Below are positions 25,902-34,364 of a stretch of DNA of 64,000 nucleotides, one piece after another (position 1 is the first letter of the stretch; every line of letters begins with the position of its first letter). The stretch lies in assembly GCA_000380225.1 (NCBI GenBank), contig KB904821.1, positions 1,986,318 through 2,050,317 of the forward strand, read 5' to 3'. A program made the translations under genes and the position numbers. This DNA comes from a filamentous cyanobacterium ESFC-1. GTDB lineage: Bacteria; Cyanobacteriota; Cyanobacteriia; Cyanobacteriales; Spirulinaceae. The notes below the pieces were generated by a model. It did no database searches. It was not told the DNA's origin and saw only the letters and a list, made by a program, of their open reading frames with translations.

Positions 25902-27002
25902 GTGCAGAACGAACAAGCATATTGGCTGGCTTGGTCGCGTCTTAGCGGCATCGGGCCAACTTTATTGAAACGCATTTGGCAGCATTTTGGCTCGTTGAGT
26001 GACGCTTGGCAAGCGCCCTTAACGGCGTTTTACGAGGTTGAGAAGATTGGCCCCAAAATGGTGATGGCAATTCAAGCCGGGCGCGATCGCCTCGATCCCG
26101 AACAAATATGGCAAGAAGTTATTGCCAAAGATTTTAAATTTTGGACTCCCATTGATCCAGAATATCCTCGTTTATTGCTAGAGATTCCGAGTCCGCCCCC
26201 CGTATTGTACTACGAAGGTAGCGTCGATCTCGCTGAAAATCAGGGAGAAAGGCCGATGGTTGGCATTGTCGGGACGCGCAACATCACCGACTACGGACGA
26301 CGTTGGGCCCGCCGACTCAGCCGTACTCTGGCGCAACACGGGTTTACGGTGGTGTCGGGTATGGCCGCGGGAGTCGATACCGAAGCGCATACGGCTTGTA
26401 TCGAGGCCGGAGGACGCACTCTGGCGGTGTTGGGGACAGGGATTGATGTGGTGTATCCTCGTCGTAATTTACAACTGTGCGATCGCATCCAAAGCCACGG
26501 CCTGATTCTCAGCGATTATCCCCCAGGAACTCAACCGGAAGCCAAAAACTTTCCACCCCGCAACCGCATTATTGCTGGACTATCCAGGGCAGTATTGATT
26601 ATTGAAGCCGCTTCGCGATCGGGGGCGTTGATTACGGCGCGTTATGCCAACGAATTTAACCGCGATGTTTATGCTTTGCCGGGTTCTCTGGATCATCCGC
26701 AATCTTTGGGCTGTTTGGAGTTAATCGATCGCGGCGCACAGTTGATTTTAGGCGAAACCCAGTTAATCAAGCTGTTGGGAGAAATTCCTCAGTTGGATGC
26801 TGTTGCCACCCCACCCCCAAAACCCCAACTACCGCCCCATTTGGCGACGGTTTGGGACGCGATCGCCACTGAATCTACTTCCCTTGATGTCATTGTTCAA
26901 ACCACAGGCTTACCCACCGCCGAGGTTTCTGCCGCTATCCTTCAGTTAGAAATGCAGGATTTAATCGAGACTTTGCCGGGAATGCGCTATCGCAAACAAT
27001 GA
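25902..27002 (+). CDS. dprA: DNA-processing protein DprA, 366 aa
   Basis: Loads RecA on incoming single-stranded DNA in natural transformation. N-terminal helix-hairpin-helix part (LSGIGPTLLKRIWQHFGSL), Rossmann core with VGIVGTRNITDYGRR, SGMAAGVDTEAHTACIEAGG, GTGIDVVYPRRN and GALITARYANEFNRDV, and a C-terminal winged-helix segment of about 60 residues. It begins at GTG 25902 with AGGA 8 nt upstream. The stop codon is followed at once by ACAATTTATAATGTACA repeats. Confidence 0.95.
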   Translation: MQNEQAYWLAWSRLSGIGPTLLKRIWQHFGSLSDAWQAPLTAFYEVEKIGPKMVMAIQAGRDRLDPEQIWQEVIAKDFKFWTPIDPEYPRLLLEIPSPPPVLYYEGSVDLAENQGERPMVGIVGTRNITDYGRRWARRLSRTLAQHGFTVVSGMAAGVDTEAHTACIEAGGRTLAVLGTGIDVVYPRRNLQLCDRIQSHGLILSDYPPGTQPEAKNFPPRNRIIAGLSRAVLIIEAASRSGALITARYANEFNRDVYALPGSLDHPQSLGCLELIDRGAQLILGETQLIKLLGEIPQLDAVATPPPKPQLPPHLATVWDAIATESTSLDVIVQTTGLPTAEVSAAILQLEMQDLIETLPGMRYRKQ

Positions 27003-27190
27003 ACAATTTATAATGTACAATTTATAATTAACAATGTACAATTTATAATTAACAATGAACAATTTATAATTAACAATGAATTAATTTTGGAAACTAATAA
27101 CTAATAACTAATAACTAATAACCAACAACTAACAACTAACAACCAACAACTAACAACTAACAACCAACAACTAACAACCAACAACCCAAT
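27003..27190. repeat. Tandem repeats between dprA and cysteine desulfurase
   Basis: 27003-27080 is built of AACAATTTATAATTAACAATG-type units. 27098-27185 is built of CTAATAA, CTAACAA and CCAACAA heptamers up to 10 bp before the next start codon. No coding content. Confidence 0.9.
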
Positions 27191-27196
27191 TATTGA

Positions 27197-28384
27197 ATGC
27201 AAATTTATCTCGACTATAGTGCAACCACACCGCCGCGGCCCGAAGCGATCGCGACAATGCAAACGATCGCCTCTCAACAATGGGGTAATCCTTCTAGTCT
27301 TCACACCTGGGGACAGCAAGCTGCAACCGTCCTAGAAACGGCGAGAATGCAGGTGGCCGGGCTGATTGGTGCAGTTAATCCTGAAACCCTTTACTTCACC
27401 TCTGGCGGCACAGAAGCGGACAATCTGGCGATCTTTGGGGTGACGCAGCAGTATTCCCAACCGCAACATCTGATTATTTCCAGTGTCGAACATTCCGCGA
27501 TCGCCGAACCCGCCCAACGCCTCGAACAGCAGGGCTGGCAAGTGACGCGGCTTGCGGTGAATCGTCAAGGTCGTGTCGATCCCCAAGACCTGAAAGGGGC
27601 GTTACAAGATAATACGGTTTTGGTGTCGATTATCTATGGCCAAAGCGAAGTCGGAACCCTACAACCGATTGAAGAATTAGCGAAAATTGCGCGAAATGCC
27701 GGGGTTTTGTTTCATACAGACGCAGTACAAGTGGCGGGTCGCTTGCCTCTGGATGTGAAGCGCTTAGGCGTTGATTTGCTGTCCCTTTCGAGTCATAAAA
27801 TCTACGGTTTGCAAGGAGTGGGGGCATTGTACATTCGCGGAGGTGTCAAAATTTTACCCCTGTTTGGCGGCGGCGGTCAAGAAATGAGTCTGAGGTCGGG
27901 AACCCAGGCTGTGCCGATTATTGCGGCATTTGGAACCGTGGCCGAACTGGCGCAACAAGAACTGATGGCAGAAAGCGATCGCCTGCGGGGATTGCGAGAT
28001 CGCCTGTTCGATCGTTTAGGGGACTGTTCCGATCTTATTCCGACGGGCGATCGCCTGCATCGACTTCCCCATCATGTCAGCTTTTGCCTCACCGAAGCCG
28101 CAGCCCAAAAAAGCGGCATCACCGGGAAAACCCTAGTGCGTCAGCTTAATCTCGCGGGCATTGGCATTAGTGCGGGATCGGCTTGTCATAGTGGTAAACT
28201 CAGTCCTAGCCCCATTTTGACGGCGATGGCATATCCCGAAGCGTCAGCATTAGCCGGGATTCGCCTCACCCTAGGCCGCGATACCACCACCGCCGATGTT
28301 GATTGGACAGCGATGGTACTGCAACAAATCCTCGACCGTTTGCAATGTACAAGGAACAATTTACAATTAACAATGTACAATTAA
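27197..28384 (+). CDS. Cysteine desulfurase (NifS/IscS family), 395 aa
   Basis: PLP enzyme that takes sulfur from cysteine for iron-sulfur cluster and thio-cofactor assembly. MQIYLDYSATTPPRPEA start, TSGGTEADNLAI, HTDAVQ, PLP lysine in SLSSHKIYGLQGVGALY and the catalytic Cys loop GISAGSACHSGKLSPSPIL. The last dozen residues (CTRNNLQLTMYN) are translated from the TTTACAA/TGTACAA repeat that invades the 3' end. The leader is a heptamer array, so no normal ribosome binding site is visible. Confidence 0.94.
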   Translation: MQIYLDYSATTPPRPEAIATMQTIASQQWGNPSSLHTWGQQAATVLETARMQVAGLIGAVNPETLYFTSGGTEADNLAIFGVTQQYSQPQHLIISSVEHSAIAEPAQRLEQQGWQVTRLAVNRQGRVDPQDLKGALQDNTVLVSIIYGQSEVGTLQPIEELAKIARNAGVLFHTDAVQVAGRLPLDVKRLGVDLLSLSSHKIYGLQGVGALYIRGGVKILPLFGGGGQEMSLRSGTQAVPIIAAFGTVAELAQQELMAESDRLRGLRDRLFDRLGDCSDLIPTGDRLHRLPHHVSFCLTEAAAQKSGITGKTLVRQLNLAGIGISAGSACHSGKLSPSPILTAMAYPEASALAGIRLTLGRDTTTADVDWTAMVLQQILDRLQCTRNNLQLTMYN

Positions 28385-28771
28385 TAATGTACAATTTACA
28401 ATGAATAATTTACAATTTACAATGTACAATTAACAATGAATAATTTACAATTTACAATGAATAATTAACAATGTACAATTTACAACGGTAGAAATAATAA
28501 CCAATAACCAATAACTAATAACCAACAACCAACAACCAACAACCAACAACCAACAACCAACAACCAACAACCAACAACCAATAACCAACAACCAATTACC
28601 AACAACCAACAACCAACAACCAATAACCAACAACCAACAACCAATTACCAACAACCAACAACCAACAACCAACAACCAACAACCAACAACCAATAACCAA
28701 CAACCAATAACCAATAACCAACAACCAATAACCAACAACCAACAACCAACAACCAACAACCAACAACAAAA
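28348..28771. repeat. Long TTTACAA and CCAACAA heptamer arrays
   Basis: 28348-28490 is made of AACAATTTACAATGTACAATT-like units, starting inside the cysteine desulfurase gene. 28498-28768 is an almost unbroken heptamer array (CCAACAA with CCAATAA and CCAATTA variants) of close to 40 units. It runs to the start codon at 28772. Apparent ORFs in it are translated heptamers. Confidence 0.95.
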
Positions 28772-29515
28772 ATGCTTTCAATTCCCACCACATTAGAAGA
28801 AGCGACCGCACAAGGAAAAGCATCCGCCCAAACCGCTTTAGAATCAGGATTTGGGATTGTGGCAGTTGAAATTAATGTTCCTGAAATTGCCCTGCAAGCT
28901 CAAACCATTGCTTTAGAGTTTACTAAACTGTTTGAGTCTTATGGATCGGGGTTGAAAGTCTTATTTCCCGATACAGGTGCGGCAGCTTTAGCCCGTCGGG
29001 ATTGGGCAGAAATTGAGTTTAAAGTTACAGATTTAGGCAGTCGGGTTTCTTCAGTTGAAACGCGAGTTGCAGAAGATGATGAAATCTTTTTAATCGTTTC
29101 TCCGTCTGCGGTAGAAGTGGCACAAGTAGAAAAACTTTGTAATCTTGCAGGCGATCGCCCTGTGGTTTTATTATTACCGCAACTCGAAGATGTATCGGTG
29201 GTGGGGATTGGTTATGCGGCTCGACAACTGCGCGATCGCTTTATTAGTAAAATCGAAACAGCCTACTACTATAAACCGATTGACGGCGGTGCAATTATTC
29301 GGGCTTTCCCTTCTCTTTGGGAAGTTCAACTCGATACTGAAAACGGCGGCTACACACTCATTGCATCTGAACCGACGAAACCCATGGGAGACACCCTCGA
29401 CATCCTGATTAATCAAGCTACCAAAGGGGATAGTAATAATGAGGTTACAGCTAAACCGAAAAAACGCGGGGTTTTGGGTAGTTTACAGCAGTTTTTAAAA
29501 GCTTTGAGTCAGTAA
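28772..29515 (+). CDS. DUF1995 (LPA3-like) family protein, 247 aa
   Basis: Starts MLSIPTTLEEATAQGKASAQ, with FGIVAVEINVPE, FTKLFESYGSGLKVLFPDTG and VLLLPQLEDVSVVGIGYAARQLR, the pattern of the cyanobacterial/plant DUF1995 family. Its plant member LPA3 assists photosystem II assembly (family knowledge); the bacterial role is not established. A basic C-terminal tail (KPKKRGVLGSLQQFLKAL) is present. The start codon abuts the CCAACAA array, leaving no Shine-Dalgarno. Confidence 0.75.
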   Translation: MLSIPTTLEEATAQGKASAQTALESGFGIVAVEINVPEIALQAQTIALEFTKLFESYGSGLKVLFPDTGAAALARRDWAEIEFKVTDLGSRVSSVETRVAEDDEIFLIVSPSAVEVAQVEKLCNLAGDRPVVLLLPQLEDVSVVGIGYAARQLRDRFISKIETAYYYKPIDGGAIIRAFPSLWEVQLDTENGGYTLIASEPTKPMGDTLDILINQATKGDSNNEVTAKPKKRGVLGSLQQFLKALSQ

Positions 29516-29519
29516 TTAT

Positions 29520-29805
29520 GCCCTCATCCCTTGGTGATAAGTTAAAGTCAAAAGCCAGATGTCAAGAGAGTTCCAAATCTCTGTAGGGATGAGGTTTCCT
29601 CATCCAATATCAACTTTAGGGTTAGGACGATTTGACGGTAGTAGTTGCGCTCAATAATACAAACTTGGACTGGGAAAAGAGCGCCCCTACGCCTAAACTT
29701 TGTAATGGGGACAAAACCTTAACTTGTCGCAAATAGCCCTCACCCCAAACCCCTCTCCCAAATAGGGCGAGGGGCTGATTTTTAGGTATTAGAAATTGGA
29801 CGATA
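29520..29805. repeat. Mosaic of dispersed palindromic repeats
   Basis: Contains TGATAAGTTAAAG (29532), GATGAGGTTTCCTCATC (about 29588), a degenerate CTGGGAAAAGAGCGCCCCTAC unit near 29668, CAAAACCTTAACTTGTCGC (29713) and CCCTCACCCCAAACCCCTCT (29746) with its AGGGGCTGATTTT arm. No gene. Confidence 0.75.
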
Positions 29806-29807
29806 AC

Positions 29808-30701
29808 TTAAGCGAAGCGACGGCGTAATAAAGGTTGAATCAAGGCCAAAATCAAGGCATCAAACCCTAATAAAACCGCCAAAACTATCGCAAAACTCAT
29901 GCTTCCCCACGGGGCTTGCATTACCGGACTTGCTAAACTCCAATCGCTATTCAGGTAAAGATAACGAATCGGCTCAATGGCATAAGTTAGGGGATTAAAT
30001 GTTGCAATCCACTGTAACCAATTTGCCATAAAATCGAGGGGCGCAAGGGCGGTGCTGGCGAATAAAAGGGGTAAGTTGGTGACAAAAATAACGGCGATTA
30101 ATTCGATGTGTCCCGGTAAAGCAAAAGCGAGTCCCAGACTGAGCGCCGTTACGCCGAGTACGATTAAGAAGACGATGAGGGCGATCGCGCCAAAACCGGC
30201 AAAGCCCGGTAAACCTGCCCCAAAAACCGCACTCGCCGCTACAATCACAAAGGTTTGGATAAATGCCATTGTGATAATGTACAGTGTTGAAGCCGCCACA
30301 ATGGAATAACGAGTGGAAAGAGGAGCGACTAACAAGCGATTTAGGAAACCAAATTCCCGGTCAAACATCACAGGTAAACCTGCATTCAACGCGCCAGAAA
30401 AAGCGGTAAAAACAATAATTCCTGGTGCGAGGAATTTGCTGTAACTAATGTCTGTTCCCAAAAAGCCTTGGGGGGCTTTGTAAAATAATGCTCCAAACAA
30501 AATCAACCACATCAACGGCTGAATGATCCCCGCAATCAGGGTAGAGGGACGGCGTTGCAGTTGAATGAATAAGCGTTTGGTCAAAGCCAGGGTTTCTTGG
30601 ACAAATTCAGCCACAGGATTACTGGGTTCGTTGGCCAGCGATCGCATTTCTGGGTTGGGAGCTAAACCGTTGAGACTGCCGGGTGTAATGGATTGACTCA
30701 T
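29808..30701 (-). CDS. ABC-2 type transporter permease, 297 aa
   Basis: Six-helix ABC-2 (DrrB-like) permease. A cytoplasmic N-terminus with amphipathic ETLALTKRLFIQLQRRPSTL precedes LIAGIIQPLMWLILFGALFY, the NRLLVAPLS coupling segment, and the C-terminal NPLTYAIEPIRYLYL box, all typical of the family. It would pair with an ATPase for export of a drug, lipid or polysaccharide; no ATPase gene adjoins, so the substrate is open. Confidence 0.9.
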   Translation of the reverse strand: MSQSITPGSLNGLAPNPEMRSLANEPSNPVAEFVQETLALTKRLFIQLQRRPSTLIAGIIQPLMWLILFGALFYKAPQGFLGTDISYSKFLAPGIIVFTAFSGALNAGLPVMFDREFGFLNRLLVAPLSTRYSIVAASTLYIITMAFIQTFVIVAASAVFGAGLPGFAGFGAIALIVFLIVLGVTALSLGLAFALPGHIELIAVIFVTNLPLLFASTALAPLDFMANWLQWIATFNPLTYAIEPIRYLYLNSDWSLASPVMQAPWGSMSFAIVLAVLLGFDALILALIQPLLRRRFA

Positions 30702-30852
30702 AAAGCAAGATCAAAAATAACAATATCTCCATTCGTAGTCTAAGCCAATGTCCCCAAAACTTGCATCCGATCGCACCTCCACCGTACTCTTGCGGAAAAC
30801 GCCGTCTGCGGCTTGTGTACGATAAAGGAATGAAATGTAAGCCCTAATAATT

Positions 30853-32043
30853 ATGAGCGAATCTATTGTAGAGCTAGTCGATCGCCTGCCTACGGACAAT
30901 ATTACCGTTAAAGTCCTTAATGCTTTGGGTTTTGTGATGCCCGGTCAATGGGATAATGTGGTCGGGTTTGATAATATGGTGCGTCAGGTGACGGGGGAAA
31001 GTGACGGGGATACGATTAAACTTATTCGCGATCGCGCCACGGTTTTATCTGCTGACTCTAGCCAGCCTTATCAAACCGCGATGAAGCTGTACAGCACTAT
31101 CGATAAGGCTGATACAGCAATGGCTACCGCAGCCCTCGCGAATAAAGTCGGAGAAAAAATCAGCTTTCTGTCCTTCCTCAATCGCATCACCCCCAAAGCC
31201 GACACGATTCAAACCATCGATCTCGTTCTTAAAATTGCCGTTGAAATCATCGCTTATTGTAAACTCCACGGCATTCCCCAACCGAATCCCAGTACCTTCG
31301 CGGCTTCCTTGTCCCAAAACTACACCGACGCGGCGTTAATGCGGATGACAGCCTTGGTGTGTATTGATGGAGTTTTACCGTTAGGGCCTGACTTTTTTAG
31401 TAAAGTTCACGAAGTCATCGATAATGCCGATACATCCGTCTTGCAGCAAAATCCCGTATTTAATGCCGTAAGCGGTTATTTGCCCGGAGAAAGTGCCGCC
31501 GGAAAACTCAGCTTCATTCAGACCAGCTTTAACGCCGCCCAAGGCTGGATGCAAGGCTTTGTCAATCGCACCGGAGTAACCCCCAGTGGCATTTTTGACC
31601 GTTTGGGAAGTTTTATTCAGATTGCCGATGACAACTTGGATTTTGTGGCTGCATTTCTGGATCAAACTACCAATTATTATCAACACACCGGAACGCAAAC
31701 CGTCGCCCGCAGCGTCATTTTAAAGGCGTATGAAGACGTAAAACAACAACAATTGTCCGCCTCTCCTGTGGCGAGTTCTCCCGCCACTGCTGCCCCTTCT
31801 GGCCATCCTCCAGAGCGCATTGGCGTAGACGGTCAGTTTAACCAAAGCGGCTTGGCGCAACGGGTGTCGGTGGCGTTGAAAAAAGATTCGGCTTTGAGTA
31901 ATCTTTTTGTGGCGCAAACCGGAACAACAGTGGTTTTGAAAGGTCAAGTCGCGAGTCAGGATTTGTTGGATCGCGCGATCGCCCTGGCTCAAAGCGAACC
32001 CGGTTGTACTGAAGTTCAGTCTACTTTAGTTCTCGTTGGCTAA
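30853..32043 (+). CDS. Helical protein with C-terminal BON domain, 396 aa
   Basis: Residues 1-300 are helical and not recognised (ELVDRLPTDNITVKVLNALG start). A Pro/Ala/Ser-rich linker around 300-325 leads to a BON-like domain of about 70 residues (LAQRVSVALKKDSALSNLFV, TTVVLKGQVASQDLLDRAIA, EPGCTEVQSTLVLVG). BON domains bind membranes or lipids. No signal peptide. A stand-alone gene; the function of the N-terminal part is unknown. Confidence 0.7.
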   Translation: MSESIVELVDRLPTDNITVKVLNALGFVMPGQWDNVVGFDNMVRQVTGESDGDTIKLIRDRATVLSADSSQPYQTAMKLYSTIDKADTAMATAALANKVGEKISFLSFLNRITPKADTIQTIDLVLKIAVEIIAYCKLHGIPQPNPSTFAASLSQNYTDAALMRMTALVCIDGVLPLGPDFFSKVHEVIDNADTSVLQQNPVFNAVSGYLPGESAAGKLSFIQTSFNAAQGWMQGFVNRTGVTPSGIFDRLGSFIQIADDNLDFVAAFLDQTTNYYQHTGTQTVARSVILKAYEDVKQQQLSASPVASSPATAAPSGHPPERIGVDGQFNQSGLAQRVSVALKKDSALSNLFVAQTGTTVVLKGQVASQDLLDRAIALAQSEPGCTEVQSTLVLVG

Positions 32044-32364
32044 AGATTCGTCCTTTGTCTTTTGTTCTTACATTGACGCAAAATTGGGTGAGGTTTCCTC
32101 ACCCAAACCCCCGTAGGGGCGAGGTCTCCTTGCCCAATCTCAACTTTCGGGAAATTATATCAAATCCGAAAATACAACCACACTAAAAAACAACTGAAAC
32201 CCTGATTGTTTCGATATCGTAACTGTGGCCAATTAAACGGATGTGAAATTGGGCGGGGAAACCCCGCCCCTACGCAAGTCTTGACAAAATTTGAGTCAGT
32301 TTAACGGGTCCCCAATGACCAATGACAAAGGACTAATGACAAATAACCAATGACAAATGACAAA
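32044..32364. repeat. Palindromic repeats and TGACAAA heptamers
   Basis: GGGTGAGGTTTCCTCACCC (about 32086), GTAGGGGCGAGGTCTCCTTG (32113) and GGGCGGGGAAACCCCGCCCC (about 32252) are members of one palindromic family. 32318-32362 is made of AATGACAAA/GGACTAATGACAAAT heptamers up to the stop codon of the next gene. Confidence 0.85.
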
Positions 32365-32748
32365 CTAATCTTGAATGTAATCGGTGTCCTGTACTAAAGC
32401 CATTTCTGCTTTGACAAACTCGCGACCAAGATACAAAGCATGGTCAAAACTGCTGAGAGGACAGGGCTTCGTTTCTTCGGTAATTTTAATGCCGATTTCT
32501 TTAGCGGTTCTGCCCGTAAACGTCGCGGTAGGCTTGCGTTCGAGCTTTTGGTTACAAGGGAAAGGTTCTCCGGTTTCGGGATCGACGGCTAACCCTTTTT
32601 CGTTGATGTTGTTGGTGTAGTGTTCGGCGCAAATCAAACCGCGATCGCGATCGATGTAGATGATGAAGTATCCCATCGGATCGAGTTCGATAAAGCGTTG
32701 GGATAGTTGATCGTCTAAAGCGGTGAGGTCTTGAGTAACGACTGGCAT
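32365..32748 (-). CDS. DUF4346 domain protein, 127 aa
   Basis: Contains GYFIIYIDRDRGLICAEHYT, FTGRTAKEIGIKI and HALYLGREFVKAEMAL, features of the short DUF4346 proteins widespread in cyanobacteria. Function unknown; in archaea the domain is found fused to pterin-related proteins. ATG at 32748 is preferred over a TTG two codons upstream. It is divergent from nrdA, separated by 264 bp without visible genes. Confidence 0.75.
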   Translation of the reverse strand: MPVVTQDLTALDDQLSQRFIELDPMGYFIIYIDRDRGLICAEHYTNNINEKGLAVDPETGEPFPCNQKLERKPTATFTGRTAKEIGIKITEETKPCPLSSFDHALYLGREFVKAEMALVQDTDYIQD

Positions 32749-33012
32749 AAACAAACGGAAAAATCTGGGTCTGGGTTAATTAATCTAACACATTCGTAAT
32801 CGTTATCTGGTTTGGGACAGATAACAAAGGACTAAGGACAAATGACAAAGGACTCATTTAGCTTTGACCGTTATAGACAAATACAGTAAAGTAGTTAGTT
32901 AGCAATAATTCCATAAAACGCTATAGCTAGTGTAAAAGAAGGGCTGGAGACAGCTTTTCCTACCAGATGTAGCGTGGAAATTGCTGTCGTTAAGCGCTAT
33001 TCATAAGTCTCT

Positions 33013-33999
33013 ATGCCACAAACGATCCCTCAGTCAACGACTACGACCAATGGCCAAAACATTCACGTCATTCGACGGGATGGTAAGCCCGCGCCTTTAG
33101 ATGTTACCAAAATCCGTAAGGTCGTCCATTGGGCTTGTGAAGGACTAGAAGCGAACGCGATCGCCCTCGAAGCCGCTTTAACCACCCGGCTGCGTAACGG
33201 CGTAACTACCCGCGAGATTCAAGACAACCTCATCGACTGCGCCCTACAAATGTGTTCTCCTGAAGAACCGGATTGGCGCTATGTAGCAGGACGGCTGCAC
33301 GTTTGGAGTTTGTGGAAAGATACCCAAGTCTATCGCGGCTATCAGTACAGCGATTATTGTCGCACCGTCCAAGGCAAGGTCGCAGAAAATCAATATGACC
33401 GCAATATTCTGACCTACACCGAAGCGGAACTCACAGAAGCGGGGACTTGGATTAACCCTGATTGGGATTTAGATTACGATTATGCCGGGGCGGTACTTCT
33501 ATCGAAACGTTACCTCCTCGATAACGAATTGCCCCAGGAAGCCCTGTTAACTTGTGCCTTGCTGTTGGCTGTTCCTGAGAACCCCCAGAAGCGCTTATAT
33601 TGGGCTAGGAAATTCTATGAGGCGATCGCGTCCCGCAAGATTTCCCTGGCCACCCCGATTCTGGCGAATCTGCGCGTCCCTAGTGGTTCTCTGTCTTCTT
33701 GTTTCATTACCGCCATGGAAGACAACCTAGAGTCCATTTACGGCGAACTGACCAATACTGCCCGGATTTCTAAAAATGGTGGCGGTGTCGGGGTGAATGT
33801 CTCTCGCATTCGCGCCACAGGTAGCTGGGTAATGGGCAAAACTAACGCTTCTGGCGGTGTGATTCCCTGGATTAAATTGCTTAACGATACCGCGATCGCA
33901 GTGAATCAGGGAGGTCGCCGCGCCGGGGCTGTTACCGTAAGTCTAGATAACTGGCATCTTGATGTCCCCGAATTTCTAGAAATGCAAACCGAAAACGGT
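33013..33999 (+). CDS. nrdA: Ribonucleotide reductase class I large subunit, exon 1 (residues 1-329)
   Basis: First exon of the catalytic subunit. ATG at 33013. An ATP-cone regulatory domain spans about residues 15-105 (IHVIRRDGKPAPLDVTKIRK), then the alpha/beta barrel begins: TPILANLRVPSGSLSSCFI with a redox-active Cys, and RISKNGGGVGVNVSRIRATG. The exon ends EMQTENG, in the middle of the conserved ENGDQRRKAYD motif. Continued reading gives only KLIAA and a stop, which is intron sequence. Joined to 34365-35672 it gives a 764-residue protein of normal length. Supplies deoxyribonucleotides with NrdB. Confidence 0.93.
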
Positions 34000-34364
34000 A
34001 AATTGATTGCCGCCTAGCAAGGTAACTTGTTAGTGAAAATCGCCTTAATTGCTGGAAACCCCTAAAGCCTTTATGCCAAAGCGGAATCGGTAACGATAAA
34101 CGTCATGGAGCGAGAGCAGAAAAAAGTTAAAGGATAAGGCAAAAGTTGTAAAACAGTTGCTTTTGAAAATGGGAAATCAGCAGGTAAATTACCAATTTTT
34201 AAGGGTAAGAACTTCAAAGACTAAAGTATTCTCAAGCGGGAAGAAAACAGGCGATTTCCGTTGATATAACGGAAAAAGATATAGTCTGATCTTGCGTGAA
34301 AATGCAAGCAGTTTGCTGGGCAAACGGGCTTAGAGTTGCGAACTAAGTTGAACATGGCGGGTTG
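34000..34364 (+). ncRNA. Group I intron in nrdA, 365 nt, no ORF
   Basis: Conserved core elements in order: P AATTGCTGGAAACC (34047-34060), Q AATCAGCAGG (34175-34184), R GAACTTCAAAGACTA (34209-34223) and S AAGATATAGTC (34276-34286). GACTA of R pairs with TAGTC of S to form P7. P1 can form between exon CGGT (33996-33999) and intron GCCG (34009-34012), with the required U.G at the 5' splice site. The intron ends in G (34364). Splicing GGT (33999) to GAT (34365) restores ENGDQRRKAYD without a frame change. The intron is too small for a homing endonuclease. Confidence 0.92.

Noticed and set aside
28498-28771. CRISPR array
   Set aside because: 7-bp units without unique spacers.
28445-28823. Long minus-strand ORFs rich in LLVVGCWLLVIGCW
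   Set aside because: They are translations of CCAACAA heptamer arrays, open by composition only.
34000-34364. nrdA looks like a pseudogene split by stop codons
   Set aside because: The gap has a full group I intron core and exact splice junctions; both exons keep all catalytic residues.
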